From Mixta intestinalis (GTDB taxonomy: Bacteria > Pseudomonadota > Gammaproteobacteria > Enterobacterales > Enterobacteriaceae), in the NCBI RefSeq assembly GCF_009914055.1, contig NZ_CP028271.1:2232001-2296000 (forward strand): 64,000 nt of DNA, given 5' to 3'. Of the stretch, positions 35,414 to 44,500 are shown piece after piece (the first letter of the stretch is position 1; each line of letters begins with the position of its first letter). The notes beneath the pieces are model-generated. The model saw only the letters and a list, made by a program, of their open reading frames with translations. It made no database searches and was not told the origin of the DNA. The position numbers and the translations under genes were made by a program.

Positions 35414-36304
35414 ATGCAAATATTGATAACCGGCGGTACCGGCTTGATTGGGCGACAGCTAATTACACGACTGCTGGCGCGTGGCGATCGGGTTAGCGTG
35501 GTGACGCGCAATATCGAGGCGGCACGCAACCTGCTTGGCCCGCAGGTCACCCTCTGGTCGGGGCTGACACAGCAACATGATCTAAACGGTATCGATGCGG
35601 TGATTAACCTGGCGGGTGAGCCAATCGCCGCAAAACGTTGGACACCGCAGCAAAAACAGCGGCTGTGTGAGAGCCGCTGGCAGATTACCGAGCGGCTGGC
35701 TTCGCTGATTAACGCCAGCAGCGAGCCGCCTGCGGTGCTGCTCTCCGGTTCGGCGACCGGCTACTACGGCAACAGTGGCGAAGCGGTGCTGACCGAAGAG
35801 GACAGCGCTCACGATGAGTTCACCCATCAGCTCTGTCAGCGCTGGGAAACCCTGGCGCTGAGCGCCGCCAGCGATCGAACCCGCGTCTGCCTGCTGCGCA
35901 CCGGCGTGGTGCTGGCCAAAGAGGGCGGCGCGCTGGCGCAGATGAAAAAGCCGTTCGCACTGGGGCTTGGCGGGCCGCTCGGCAGCGGACGACAATATAT
36001 GCCGTGGATTCATATTGACGATATGCTTAACGGCATCCTCTGGCTGCTGGATCATCCATTGCGCGGGCCGTTTAATCTGGTTTCGCCCTACGCGGTGCGC
36101 AATGAACAGTTTGCCGCCACGCTGGGTAAAGCGATGCGACGCCCTTCGCTGCTGCGCACGCCCGCTATCGCCATCAGATTACTGATGGGCGAATCGTCGG
36201 TGCTGGTGCTGGGCGGGCAGCATGTACTGCCCCGCCGTCTGGAGGAATCGGGTTTTCACTTTCGCTGGTACGATCTGCAAACCGCGCTGGAGGATGTGCT
36301 GTAA
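35414..36304 (+). CDS. yfcH: NAD-dependent epimerase-like protein YfcH
   Basis: 296 residues. It belongs to the SDR39U1-type epimerase family, with an N-terminal Rossmann fold (MQILITGGTGLIGRQL) and family blocks AVINLAGEPIAAKRWT, LLSGSATGYYGNSGE, RTGVVLAKEGGALAQMKKPF, MPWIHIDDMLNGI and the C-terminal VLVLGGQHVLPRRLEESGF. The reaction is unknown. It converges with hisP, the stops being 30 bp apart. Confidence 0.93.
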   Translation: MQILITGGTGLIGRQLITRLLARGDRVSVVTRNIEAARNLLGPQVTLWSGLTQQHDLNGIDAVINLAGEPIAAKRWTPQQKQRLCESRWQITERLASLINASSEPPAVLLSGSATGYYGNSGEAVLTEEDSAHDEFTHQLCQRWETLALSAASDRTRVCLLRTGVVLAKEGGALAQMKKPFALGLGGPLGSGRQYMPWIHIDDMLNGILWLLDHPLRGPFNLVSPYAVRNEQFAATLGKAMRRPSLLRTPAIAIRLLMGESSVLVLGGQHVLPRRLEESGFHFRWYDLQTALEDVL

Positions 36305-36334
36305 CTCCCTGTCATTACTCCGTACAGCAATCTG

Positions 36335-37108
36335 CTATTTCAGCGCGCCGGAGAGAAACTGCTGTAGCCGGGCGCTTTTCGGCTGCTGGAACAGCGTTTC
36401 CGGCGGCCCCTGCTCTTCAATTTTCCCCTGATGCAGAAAAATCACATGGCTGGAGACATGGCGCGCAAACTCCATCTCATGCGTGACCACCACCATGGTT
36501 TTCCCTTCTTCCGCCAGCTTCTGCATAATACGCAGCACCTCGCCTACCAGCTCCGGATCGAGCGCCGAGGTCGGCTCATCGAACAGTAACACATCCGGCT
36601 CCATCGCCAGCGCCCGGGCAATAGAGACGCGCTGCTGCTGCCCACCGGAGAGATGCACCGGATATTTAGCGCAGGCGCGCTCGTCGATACCGACTTTATT
36701 GAGATAGCGCAGCGCCCGCTCGCGTGCGTCAGCTTTGCTGAGCCCCAGCACCTGAACTGGCGCTTCCATCACATTCTCCAGCACCGTCATATGGCTCCAG
36801 AGATTGAAATGCTGAAAGACCATGGTCAGCCGCGTGCGCAGCAGGCGTAGCTGCTCCTTATTCGCTACCTTTAGCTGCCCGTCTTTATCGCGTACCAGAT
36901 TTACCGGCTGGTTATTTACCGTGATGCTGCCTTCGCTCGGCTGTTCGAGGAAGTTGATACAGCGCAGAAAGGTGCTTTTACCGGAGCCGGATGAGCCGAT
37001 AATGGTAATCACGTCGCCCGCGTTAGCCTGAAGCGATACGCCCTTCAGCACCTCATGTTCGCCGTAGCGTTTATGGAGTTCAGTTACGTTGAGTTTATTT
37101 TCAGCCAT
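36335..37108 (-). CDS. hisP: Histidine/basic amino-acid ABC transporter ATP-binding protein
   Basis: 257 residues, the family length. It is the ATPase of the histidine permease HisQMP, driving uptake from the periplasm. Walker A GSSGSGKST at 38-46, Q-loop VFQHFNLWSHMTVLEN, signature LSGGQQQRVSIARAL, Walker B VLLFDEPTSALD and the switch His in VVVTHEMEFARHV are all present. It is the last gene of hisJQMP, eight bases after hisM. Confidence 0.96.
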   Translation of the reverse strand: MAENKLNVTELHKRYGEHEVLKGVSLQANAGDVITIIGSSGSGKSTFLRCINFLEQPSEGSITVNNQPVNLVRDKDGQLKVANKEQLRLLRTRLTMVFQHFNLWSHMTVLENVMEAPVQVLGLSKADARERALRYLNKVGIDERACAKYPVHLSGGQQQRVSIARALAMEPDVLLFDEPTSALDPELVGEVLRIMQKLAEEGKTMVVVTHEMEFARHVSSHVIFLHQGKIEEQGPPETLFQQPKSARLQQFLSGALK

Positions 37109-37116
37109 AGTGGTAC

Positions 37117-37833
37117 TCAGTGGGACGATAGAGGTTTGATATGTGCCAGCAGGCGATGCTCTGCCCGGCGGAACAGGCTAATCAACAGGTAAGAGATGGC
37201 TAAATAGAGCGCCGCCGCGATGCCGAAGGCGGTAAAAGGCTGATAGGTGGCAGCGTTAATATCACGCGCGATTTTCAACAGATCCGGCACCGTAGCGGTG
37301 AATGCCAGCGCCGTTGAATGCAGCATTAAAATCACCTCGTTACTGTAGGCGGGCAGCGCGATACGCAGCGCCGCAGGCAAAATAATGCAGCGGTAGAGCT
37401 TAAAGGTAGAGAACCCATAGGCGCGCGCCGCTTCAATTTCGCCATGCGGCACCGCGCGGATCGCCCCGGCGAAAATCTCCGTGGTATAGGCGCAGGTATT
37501 GAGCGTAAAAGCCAGCAGCGTACAGTTCAGGCCGCTGCGGAAAAAAGCGCTGAGCAGCTCCGAGCCTTTCACCACCTCCAGCGTATACATGCCGGAATAG
37601 ATAACCAATAGCTGTACATAGAGCGGCGTGCCGCGAAATACCCAGGTAAACAGCCAGACCGGCAGGCTGATGGCGCGGATCGGCGAGACACGGGCGATCG
37701 CCAGCAGCACCGCCAGGCAACCGCCAATAACCACGGAAAGGATCAGCAGCCACAGCGTAATCGCTACGCCGGTAAAGCGGTAGCCGTCGCTCCACAGCAG
37801 CGGCTGCCAGTATTCCTGTAAAATAGCGATCAT
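37117..37833 (-). CDS. hisM: Histidine ABC transporter permease HisM
   Basis: 238 residues from ATG at 37833 (MIAILQEYWQPLLWSDGYRF), matching HisM. The frame is open 16 codons further upstream but inside hisQ. It is an inner-membrane permease with about five helices that forms a heterodimer with HisQ. The EAA-type loop contacting HisP is clear (EIEAARAYGFSTFKLYRCIILPAAL). The ATG overlaps the hisQ stop by four bases. Confidence 0.95.
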   Translation of the reverse strand: MIAILQEYWQPLLWSDGYRFTGVAITLWLLILSVVIGGCLAVLLAIARVSPIRAISLPVWLFTWVFRGTPLYVQLLVIYSGMYTLEVVKGSELLSAFFRSGLNCTLLAFTLNTCAYTTEIFAGAIRAVPHGEIEAARAYGFSTFKLYRCIILPAALRIALPAYSNEVILMLHSTALAFTATVPDLLKIARDINAATYQPFTAFGIAAALYLAISYLLISLFRRAEHRLLAHIKPLSSH

Positions 37834-38516
37834 AATTCCGCCCTTTTGACGCCCACCGAATAGCGACGCTCCAGCCACCACAGCACGCCGTTAGAGAGCG
37901 TGGTAAACAGCAGATAAATGATGCCAGCGACGATAGCGAACCAGAACGGCTGCCAGGTACTTTTCCCCGCCAGCTGAGTCGCTTTCACCACATCCTCCAG
38001 CCCCAGCAGCGATACCAGCGCCGTCGCCTTCAGCACCACCTGCCAGTTATTGCCGATGCCCGGCAGGGCAAAGCGCATCATGGCGGGAAACAGAATGCGG
38101 CGGAACACCTGCGCGCCGGTAAAACCAAAGGCGGTTGCCGCCTCGATCTGCCCTTTCGGTACCGCCATAAAAGCGCCGCGAAAGGTTTCGGTAAAGTAGG
38201 CACCGTAAATAAAGCCCAGCGTAATGATGCCCGCCACCATCGGATCGATATCAAACTGCGCCATGCCCAGCGCCTCGGTGATTTGATTCAGGACGATCTG
38301 CAATCCATAAAAGATCAGCAGCATCAAAACCAGATCCGGCACGCCACGAATTAAGGTGGTATACGCTTCTGACAACAGCGCCAGCAAGCGATAGCGGGAA
38401 AGACGCGCACCCGCTCCTAACAGGCCGAGCACCACTGCCAGCAGCACCGAGCTGAGCGCCAGCTCCAGCGTTACCAGCGCACCGCGAAAGATCACTTCAG
38501 AGTAGCCATACAGCAT
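37830..38516 (-). CDS. hisQ: Histidine ABC transporter permease HisQ
   Basis: 228 residues from ATG at 38516 (MLYGYSEVIFRGALVTLELA); a TTG one codon earlier is less likely. It is the second inner-membrane permease half, with the EAA loop QIEAATAFGFTGAQVFRRIL and the conserved LRGV-type region YTTLIRGVPDLVLMLLIFYG. It overlaps hisM by four bases and lies 71 bp after hisJ. Confidence 0.95.
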   Translation of the reverse strand: MLYGYSEVIFRGALVTLELALSSVLLAVVLGLLGAGARLSRYRLLALLSEAYTTLIRGVPDLVLMLLIFYGLQIVLNQITEALGMAQFDIDPMVAGIITLGFIYGAYFTETFRGAFMAVPKGQIEAATAFGFTGAQVFRRILFPAMMRFALPGIGNNWQVVLKATALVSLLGLEDVVKATQLAGKSTWQPFWFAIVAGIIYLLFTTLSNGVLWWLERRYSVGVKRAEL

Positions 38517-38587
38517 CAATGGAATCCTGGCATAACAAAACGGACAGCAGGCCGCCCAACCGCGACAGCCTGCATACCAAGCGGCGG

Positions 38588-39364
38588 TTAATCGCCGTAG
38601 ACGTTAAAATCGAAATATTTCTTCGCGATGCGGTCGTAGGTGCCATCCTGACGCATTTCGTTAAAGGCTTTATCAATCGCTGCTTTTAACTCGCTATCAT
38701 CCTTACGCAGACCAATACCGGTGCCGACGCCGAAGATTTTGTCATCTTTTACCGCCGGACCAGCGAAGGCGTAATCTTTGCCTACCGGCTGCTTCAGAAA
38801 ACCTTCGCTGGCCTGCACCTCATCCTGGAAGGCGGCATCGATGCGCCCCGCGGTCAGGTCCTGATAAACCAGATCCTGATTAGCGTAAGGCGTAACGGTC
38901 ACTCCCTTTGGACGCCAGTACTGGTTGGCGTAGGTCTCCTGAGTAGTGCCCTGTAGCAGGCCGATATTTTTACCGCGCAGCGATTCCGGCGTTGGTTCCA
39001 GTTTGGCACCTTTTGGCGCGATCAGGCGGGCATTAGCGGCGTAAAGCTTCTCTGAGAACGCGATCTCCTGCTGGCGTTTTTCCGTGATGGAGAGCGAGGA
39101 GATAATAAAATCGATTTTCTTCGCCTTCAGCGAAGGGATCAGCGCATCAAAATCGCTCTCGACATAGTTGCAGCTGGCACCGATGCGCTTACAAATTTCA
39201 TTAGCCAGATCGATATCAAAACCAACCAGCTGGCCCTGGGCATTTTTCGACTCAAACGGCGGATAGGTAGGATCGTTACCGATACGCAGCGTTTTAGGTA
39301 TGGCAGCGCTGACAACGCCGGAGAAAGCCAGCAGCAAAGAGAGAGCCAGAACTCGCTTTTTCAT
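38588..39364 (-). CDS. hisJ: Periplasmic histidine-binding protein HisJ
   Basis: 258 residues. It is the solute-binding protein that delivers histidine (and basic amino acids) to HisQMP. The signal peptide MKKRVLALSLLLAFSGVVSA is probably cleaved after residue 20. The mature part has the family ligand-site blocks RIGNDPTYPPFESKN, GFDIDLANEICKRIG, DALIPSLKAKKIDFIISSLS, TEKRQQEIAFSEKLY, GVLQ-type IGLLQGTTQE, and GRIDAAFQDEVQASEGFL. It is closer to HisJ than to LAO-binding ArgT; the E. coli neighbour argT is absent, so this may be the sole binding protein at this locus. A sigma-54-like promoter lies just upstream. Confidence 0.93.
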   Translation of the reverse strand: MKKRVLALSLLLAFSGVVSAAIPKTLRIGNDPTYPPFESKNAQGQLVGFDIDLANEICKRIGASCNYVESDFDALIPSLKAKKIDFIISSLSITEKRQQEIAFSEKLYAANARLIAPKGAKLEPTPESLRGKNIGLLQGTTQETYANQYWRPKGVTVTPYANQDLVYQDLTAGRIDAAFQDEVQASEGFLKQPVGKDYAFAGPAVKDDKIFGVGTGIGLRKDDSELKAAIDKAFNEMRQDGTYDRIAKKYFDFNVYGD

Positions 39365-39422
39365 GGTTTATCCTCAAGTGAAGAGCTTATTGTTATGTGA
39401 TGCGTGACAGGTTGCGTTCAGG

Positions 39423-39443
39423 AAATTGCACTTTTCATGCCAG
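39423..39443 (-). promoter_or_regulatory. Sigma-54-type promoter for hisJQMP
   Basis: Minus strand reads CTGGCATGAAAAGTGCAAT. GG at 39441-39440 and GC at 39429-39428 are 12 positions apart, the strict -24/-12 spacing of sigma-54 promoters. Transcription would start near 39416, about 50 bases before the hisJ ATG. The enteric argT promoter is known to be sigma-54/NtrC dependent, so nitrogen control of this transporter operon is a reasonable inference. Confidence 0.6.
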
Positions 39444-39561
39444 CTTGCCCGGCAACGGGGCGTATAGCTCAGGCGCCGCCATCAGCGACCGGCTGACCTG
39501 ATGGCTCTGTTTGTGATGGGAATATAGCAGGATAGATAACAGGAAGAAGCGATAATGTTAC

Positions 39562-39617
39562 GTTTTGGTGCATTAGATGCACGAAAAGTGATCCAGGCTG
39601 GATTAATGCACCAAAAC
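39562..39617. repeat. 14-bp perfect inverted repeat upstream of hisJ promoter
   Basis: GTTTTGGTGCATTA (39562-39575) and its exact complement TAATGCACCAAAAC (39604-39617) flank 28 bp, which itself contains a second GTGCAT/ATGCAC match and a small ATCCA/TGGAT stem. TGGTGCA and TGCACCA are NtrC half-site words, and the distance from the sigma-54-like promoter (about 130-190 bp) suits an enhancer. The half-sites are oriented outward rather than as a classical NtrC dyad, so the assignment is open. It lies 18 bp past the ubiX stop but has no U-run. Confidence 0.55.
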
Positions 39618-39635
39618 CAAACTTTTAATGTGATA

Positions 39636-40205
39636 TCAGGCACCCTGCCAGCGGGTAAAGAGATCTTCCGGCAGAGTGATATCGAACTGATCCAGCACGC
39701 GGTTAAGCGTTTGATCGACGATCTCCATGATCGTTTGTGGTCGATGATAAAAAGCGGGTACCGGCGGCATCACTATCGCGCCCAGTTCGGCGGCGGTGGT
39801 CATCAGTCGCAAATGGCCCAGATGCAGCGGCGTTTCGCGCACACAGAGCACCAGACGGCGGCGCTCTTTCAGCACCACATCGGCGGCGCGCGTCAGCAGC
39901 CCATCACTGTAGCTGTGCACAATGCCGGAAAGGGTTTTCATCGAACAGGGCAAAATCGCCATGCCCACCGTCTGGAAAGATCCGGAAGAGATGCTGGCAG
40001 CGATATCGCGCACGTCATGCACCACGTCGGCAAAGCCCTGTACCTCGCGCAGCGTATAATCCGTTTCCAGCGCCAGCGTCTGGCGCGCGGCGTTACTCAT
40101 TACCAGGTGCGTTTCAATCTCCGGCAGCGGTTGCAGCAGCTGTAACATACGCACGCCATAAATTACCCCGCTGGCACCGGAAATACCGACGATCACTCTT
40201 TTCAT
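39636..40205 (-). CDS. ubiX: Flavin prenyltransferase UbiX
   Basis: 189 residues from ATG at 40205 (MKRVIVGISGASGVIYGVRM), the family start and length; the frame is open 47 codons further upstream but without homology. It makes prenylated FMN, the cofactor for UbiD-type decarboxylases in ubiquinone synthesis. Motifs include the FMN-binding GISGASG, the conserved SIS/S-rich SISSGSFQTVGMAILPCSMKT region (read as SISSGSF then GMAILPCSMKTLSGI), and the C-terminal VMPPVPAFYHRPQTI. In E. coli purF is next to ubiX; here the vgrG-rhs island intervenes. Confidence 0.95.
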   Translation of the reverse strand: MKRVIVGISGASGVIYGVRMLQLLQPLPEIETHLVMSNAARQTLALETDYTLREVQGFADVVHDVRDIAASISSGSFQTVGMAILPCSMKTLSGIVHSYSDGLLTRAADVVLKERRRLVLCVRETPLHLGHLRLMTTAAELGAIVMPPVPAFYHRPQTIMEIVDQTLNRVLDQFDITLPEDLFTRWQGA

Positions 40206-40372
40206 GATGAAGCCTTTCTTTTTGCTGGAGCGGTAATTCTGAACGTGAGCGCAGGAGATTACAACCAAAGCGCCACTTTGAGCCAACGCAGCGCTAATTA
40301 ACAAAACGCTAGCGCCATTTAACCTCACTATCTGCGTATTAAACAAGTCGATAAAACGATTGGTTGCTATCT

Positions 40373-40555
40373 TTATCCACTGTGAGCAGGCGAAACTGGC
40401 TTGTATGGCGCCCCAAGACGACTGCGCCAGGCTAACCCGATGATCTTGTAACAGAGCGCATCATCATACTCGATGACGCTTAGCCTACAGTTCTTTTCGT
40501 TCGCTAATAAACGAGACAATGAGCGATGACTTTGAATTAGCGGTAATTTAAAAAA
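40373..40555 (-). pseudogene. Possible remnant of a LysR-type regulator C-terminus
   Basis: Directly after the immunity stop codon the same frame stays open for 60 codons to a TAA at 40373-40375. The peptide contains RLSVIEYDDALCYKIIGLAW then RSRLGAPYK. This resembles the last strand and helix of LysR-family effector domains (a hydrophobic strand, then YRxIGLxWR). No start codon, helix-turn-helix or remainder of the gene is present. The rest of the ubiX-side gap (40206-40372) holds only the ubiX leader. The homology is judged by eye and may be chance. Confidence 0.25.
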
Positions 40556-41512
40556 TCATTTTGCCCAAAATTCCATTAAAGAAATCATGATTTTCCTTCT
40601 GTCAAATTTCTCAGATCGTCCAGTTTTTAATATCAATTCAAGGAAGGCTTGAACTGCCTTTTTTTGATCCAGTGAAAAAATGTTAAATTTTTCAAATATA
40701 AATTTATCTTTTAAATTTCGTTGATTTGCGTAACAAATATTATGAATAGTATTAAATGGTATATTTGAATCCTCATCAAAAAAATCATATAAAGTTGCAA
40801 TCATACATGCCGGAATAAAATATAAAAAAGCCTTATTCGAAAGCAGTGGATAATCATCTATTACTGAAGCTAATAATAAATTATTCTTTGTTGCCAGCTC
40901 ACTCCAATTTATATTAAATAAAGTGTGCCTTAAAAAATCACCTTCTTTTTCTTGTTCACTGGTAATATCTTCAATTAAAAATAAATTCTCTTTGGAGAAA
41001 TTAAAACTAATTATTTCTACTAACTTATCTCTAGAATTCAACCAGTCCAGTGCGGATAACGCGGAGGTGCAAGATTCCTGGAAAGAAGTATTTTTACTCT
41101 CTAACAACAACAAGAAATCTTTAACAACGTCACGTTGAAATTTTGATAAATTAGAAAACTCATTAAAGTAAGAGCAATCACCATATTCAAAAAAAGACGG
41201 TGAAAATCTGTCCATTAAACACATTAGCACATCGTCATCTGAAAAATTATTCTCCAGACAATGCTGTAAAATAGTTGGAAATAAATAATGAAAGCAAATA
41301 TCACATTCATACCATGAAAAAATAGAACCAAGAATATCATTTTCTTTTTCTAATACCTCAGACCAGAGTATTTTTTCTTTTGGTTTATCGTTCTCTGAAC
41401 TAACAAAAGGCAATAAAAAATCGCAATTCGCATTTGTATTTTTTTTTTCAAAACAGATAAATTCATCTGTTTTGAAAGCTGCATTTATATCGTCTTTTAA
41501 TTCATCATACAT
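40556..41512 (-). CDS. Putative Rhs immunity protein with duplicated DUF6714-like domain
   Basis: 318 residues, soluble, acidic, very AT-rich. It starts 20 bp after the rhs stop, so it is the expected cognate immunity gene. The protein contains the same pattern twice: FHYLFPTILQHCLEN (about 74-88) with FNEFSNLSKFQRDVVKDFLL (116-135), and FLYFIPACMIATLYDFF (229-245) with FEKFNIFSLDQKKAVQAFLE (273-292). The spacing is alike in both halves, and the C-terminal half resembles the family I know as DUF6714 (a YYLPAFLLASL-type helix, then a Q..AV.AFLE helix). Two linked copies are unusual. The target is presumed to be the adjacent Rhs tip. Confidence 0.75.
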   Translation of the reverse strand: MYDELKDDINAAFKTDEFICFEKKNTNANCDFLLPFVSSENDKPKEKILWSEVLEKENDILGSIFSWYECDICFHYLFPTILQHCLENNFSDDDVLMCLMDRFSPSFFEYGDCSYFNEFSNLSKFQRDVVKDFLLLLESKNTSFQESCTSALSALDWLNSRDKLVEIISFNFSKENLFLIEDITSEQEKEGDFLRHTLFNINWSELATKNNLLLASVIDDYPLLSNKAFLYFIPACMIATLYDFFDEDSNIPFNTIHNICYANQRNLKDKFIFEKFNIFSLDQKKAVQAFLELILKTGRSEKFDRRKIMISLMEFWAK

Positions 41513-41532
41513 GAATTATTTCCTGTTAACAT

Positions 41533-44500
41533 TTAGGGGAGAGCTATATTTGCAGGCAATGTAGGCCATAAAGGTGGAAATAAAGATGGGATAAGTCTTA
41601 TCCCTCGATAGATTAAATAGCCAGCAGTTATCGTTCCACCAGTAACCACAACGCCTGTTACAACATCTTCAGCAGATAATGCACTATTTCCTTTCCATTC
41701 AGCCTCTGATGGAGAGGGCTTAGTTGCCCATTTCCACGCATCAACGGGAACAGCGCTACCACCGCCACCGCCACCACAGCCCTGACGATCCCAATCTTGC
41801 AATCTGTCTCTAAGGCCTTTTTGTTGATTTTTAATTTGCATCTCATGATTAGACCATGATTCAGTGCCGGGCCCGTTCGCTCCATTTATTTGATCGGGAA
41901 AACGAGCTTTTAACCCATGAGTTCCACCACACCCTTTATTCAGATTACTATTTTTATTACGGTTAACGAACTCATTAATTTCTTTTGCTAATTGCTCACA
42001 GCTTTTTAATCCTAAAGGATCTACATTTTGAAGTGGATTCAGTGGATATTGATATAAATTCCATCCTCCAGCCAGCCCAATCGGGTCCTGGCTGATATAG
42101 CGCCCCTGCCGCGGGTCATAGTAACGGTGCCGGTTGTAACAGAGCCCCGACTCCTCATCCTTATGCTGGCCCTGCATCCTCAGCGGCTGATACAGCCCCT
42201 GCGGGTTTTCTTCCCGCAGCAGGTTGCCCCACGGGTCAAATTCCGCCTGCCACTCCACCTTTCCTTCCGGCGTCACCAGCGCCAGCGGCGTGCCCACATG
42301 ATTGCAGTGGTACAGGTGTATTCGCTGCTCTGACGATGCCAGCGGCTTCACAAACGCCTGCAGCCCCTCGCGCGTAAAGCCGGTCATCGCCAGCCAGCGC
42401 TCGCTTTCCGCCGGCAGTGCGGCGTCCGCCCGCAGCGCCTGCTCAACCTCATTCAGCGCGCTCACTACCGCCGGCGGGAAGGTCACCCCTGCCTCCTGCG
42501 CCAGCTTCTCCGCCAGCGACGGCGTGTCCGGCGGCCTTTCCCCCTCCACGCGCAGCAGCGGCACGAAGCTGCCCGGATGGTATACCGTATGCGTCCGCCT
42601 GCCGTTATGCTCCGTCACCGTCAGCCGGTCGCCCTCCCAGCCGTACCAGAAGGTCTGCAGCTGCGACGCGCCGCTCTCATTCGCTGCCCGGCTCAGCACC
42701 TGTTTACCCACCCGCCGCCCCAGCGGGTCATACAGGTAGACCGCCGTCAGCGTCCGATCTCCCTGCGTGCGCCGGTAACGGCTCAGCCGCTGCGCCGCGT
42801 CCCAGGCGTACTGATGAATCTCATCATCGTTACCCGCGCGGCGTTTTTCCACCAGGCTGCCGAAACGGTCATAGCGGTAACGGTATTCTCCGTCGTCGCT
42901 CAGCTGGTTAGAGGGCAGTACGCCGTCACGGAACAGCCGGTTGCCCGCCGGGTCAAAGCGGTACCGCTGTTGCCAGCGCGGCGCCGTGGCCTGCACCAGA
43001 CGTCCGGCAGCGTCATAAGTGTAGTCATGGCGTTCGCCGCCGGCCAGCAGCGCGGTGAGCCGCCCGCGTGCATCATAGCCATAACGCCGGCTAAGCGCGT
43101 GCCACGGATCGTCGTGCAGGTACGCGCCCTGCAGGCGGCCCGCCGGCGTGTAGCGGCTGTTCAGCACGTATGCGCCGAAGCGCCGCTCCGTTTCCCGGTG
43201 CAGGTCGTCACGCGTAAACTCCACCAGGCTCTGTTCGCCCAGCGCCACGCCCAGCAGGTGGCCGCTGCCGTAGGTTTGCCTGCGCAGCGGCGGCAGCCCC
43301 TCCGCCTGCGTGATGCAGGGCAGCCCCAGCGCGTCATACTCATGGCTGACCCGGTGCTGCCAGACCCGTTCGTCCTGCGGGTTAATCACCCGTTGCAGCT
43401 CTTCCGTCACCTGTCCGGCCCTGTTGTAGGCGTAATGCACGCTCACCCGGTGCCCCTGGCTGACGTGGGAGACTTCGGTCAGCCGTCCCATGATATCATG
43501 ATGCCAGCGCTCCTCTTCCTGCACGTCGTCGGCCGCCTCGCGCACCAGACGGCTGAGGTGGCCAGCCTCATCATAATGCCATGCCGTCACCCGGCCTGCA
43601 TCGCGGCTGCGTATCAGTCGTCCGGCAGCATCGTAGTCATAGCAACAGGTACGTCCGTCAAAACCTCTCTCTTCCGTCAGGTGGTCCAGCAGGTCATAAC
43701 CGAACAGGGTTTCGGCGCCGTTTTCGTTGACCAGCCGCGTCAGCCTGCCCGCCGCATCATACTCAGCGTGCCGCGTCAGCCCGCCCAGCGAAAGTGAAAG
43801 CAATTCGCCGCGCGGACCATAATGAAACTGCTCTTCACTGCCGTCGGGATAAAGCGTGGTCAGCAGGTCGCCGGCCTCGTTATAGCGCCAGCGGGTTATT
43901 TCACCCTCGGCATTTTCCTGTTCGCTCAGCCGTCCGCAATTATCATAGTGCAGGCGGGTGCGCAGCCCGCCCTCCTGCTCCACCTGAACAGGCTGTCCGT
44001 AACGGTCATAATGCCAGCGGGTCCGTTTGCCGGAGCAGTCGGTCACGGTCTCCGGCTGGCCGAAGCGCGTCCGGGTGATGTGCACCTCGCCGCCCGCCGG
44101 GTCGGTAATGACGTCCGGCAGGTCGCTGTTGTCGGGATAATGATAACGGACGGTGCGCCCCTCCGGGTCGCGCACGGCGGTAAGCCGCCCCGGCGCATCG
44201 TAGGTCCGCGCCGTCCTGGTGCCGTCCGGCGCGGTGGTCTGCGTCACCAGGCCCCGGCGGTTATAATCCAGACGGGTTTTACGCCCGTCGTGCGTGGTGA
44301 TACCGAGCAGCCGCCCGTCGCCGGGGTGCAGCTGGTATTCGGTTTTGCGCCCCAGCGGGTCGATGTCTGCCGTCAGCCGCCCGCTGTCGTCATATTCATG
44401 CCGCACCCGCGTGCCGTCGGCGCGCTCGTGCTGCACCAGCCGCCGCAGCCCGCCTTCACCCGTAAAGTGATACACCTCCCGGCGCGACAGGCTGTCGGTG

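Noticed and set aside
39636..40346. Longer UbiX with 47 extra N-terminal residues
   Set aside because: The extension lacks homology, and the family start MKRVIVGISGASG lies at 40205 with a usable ribosome binding site.
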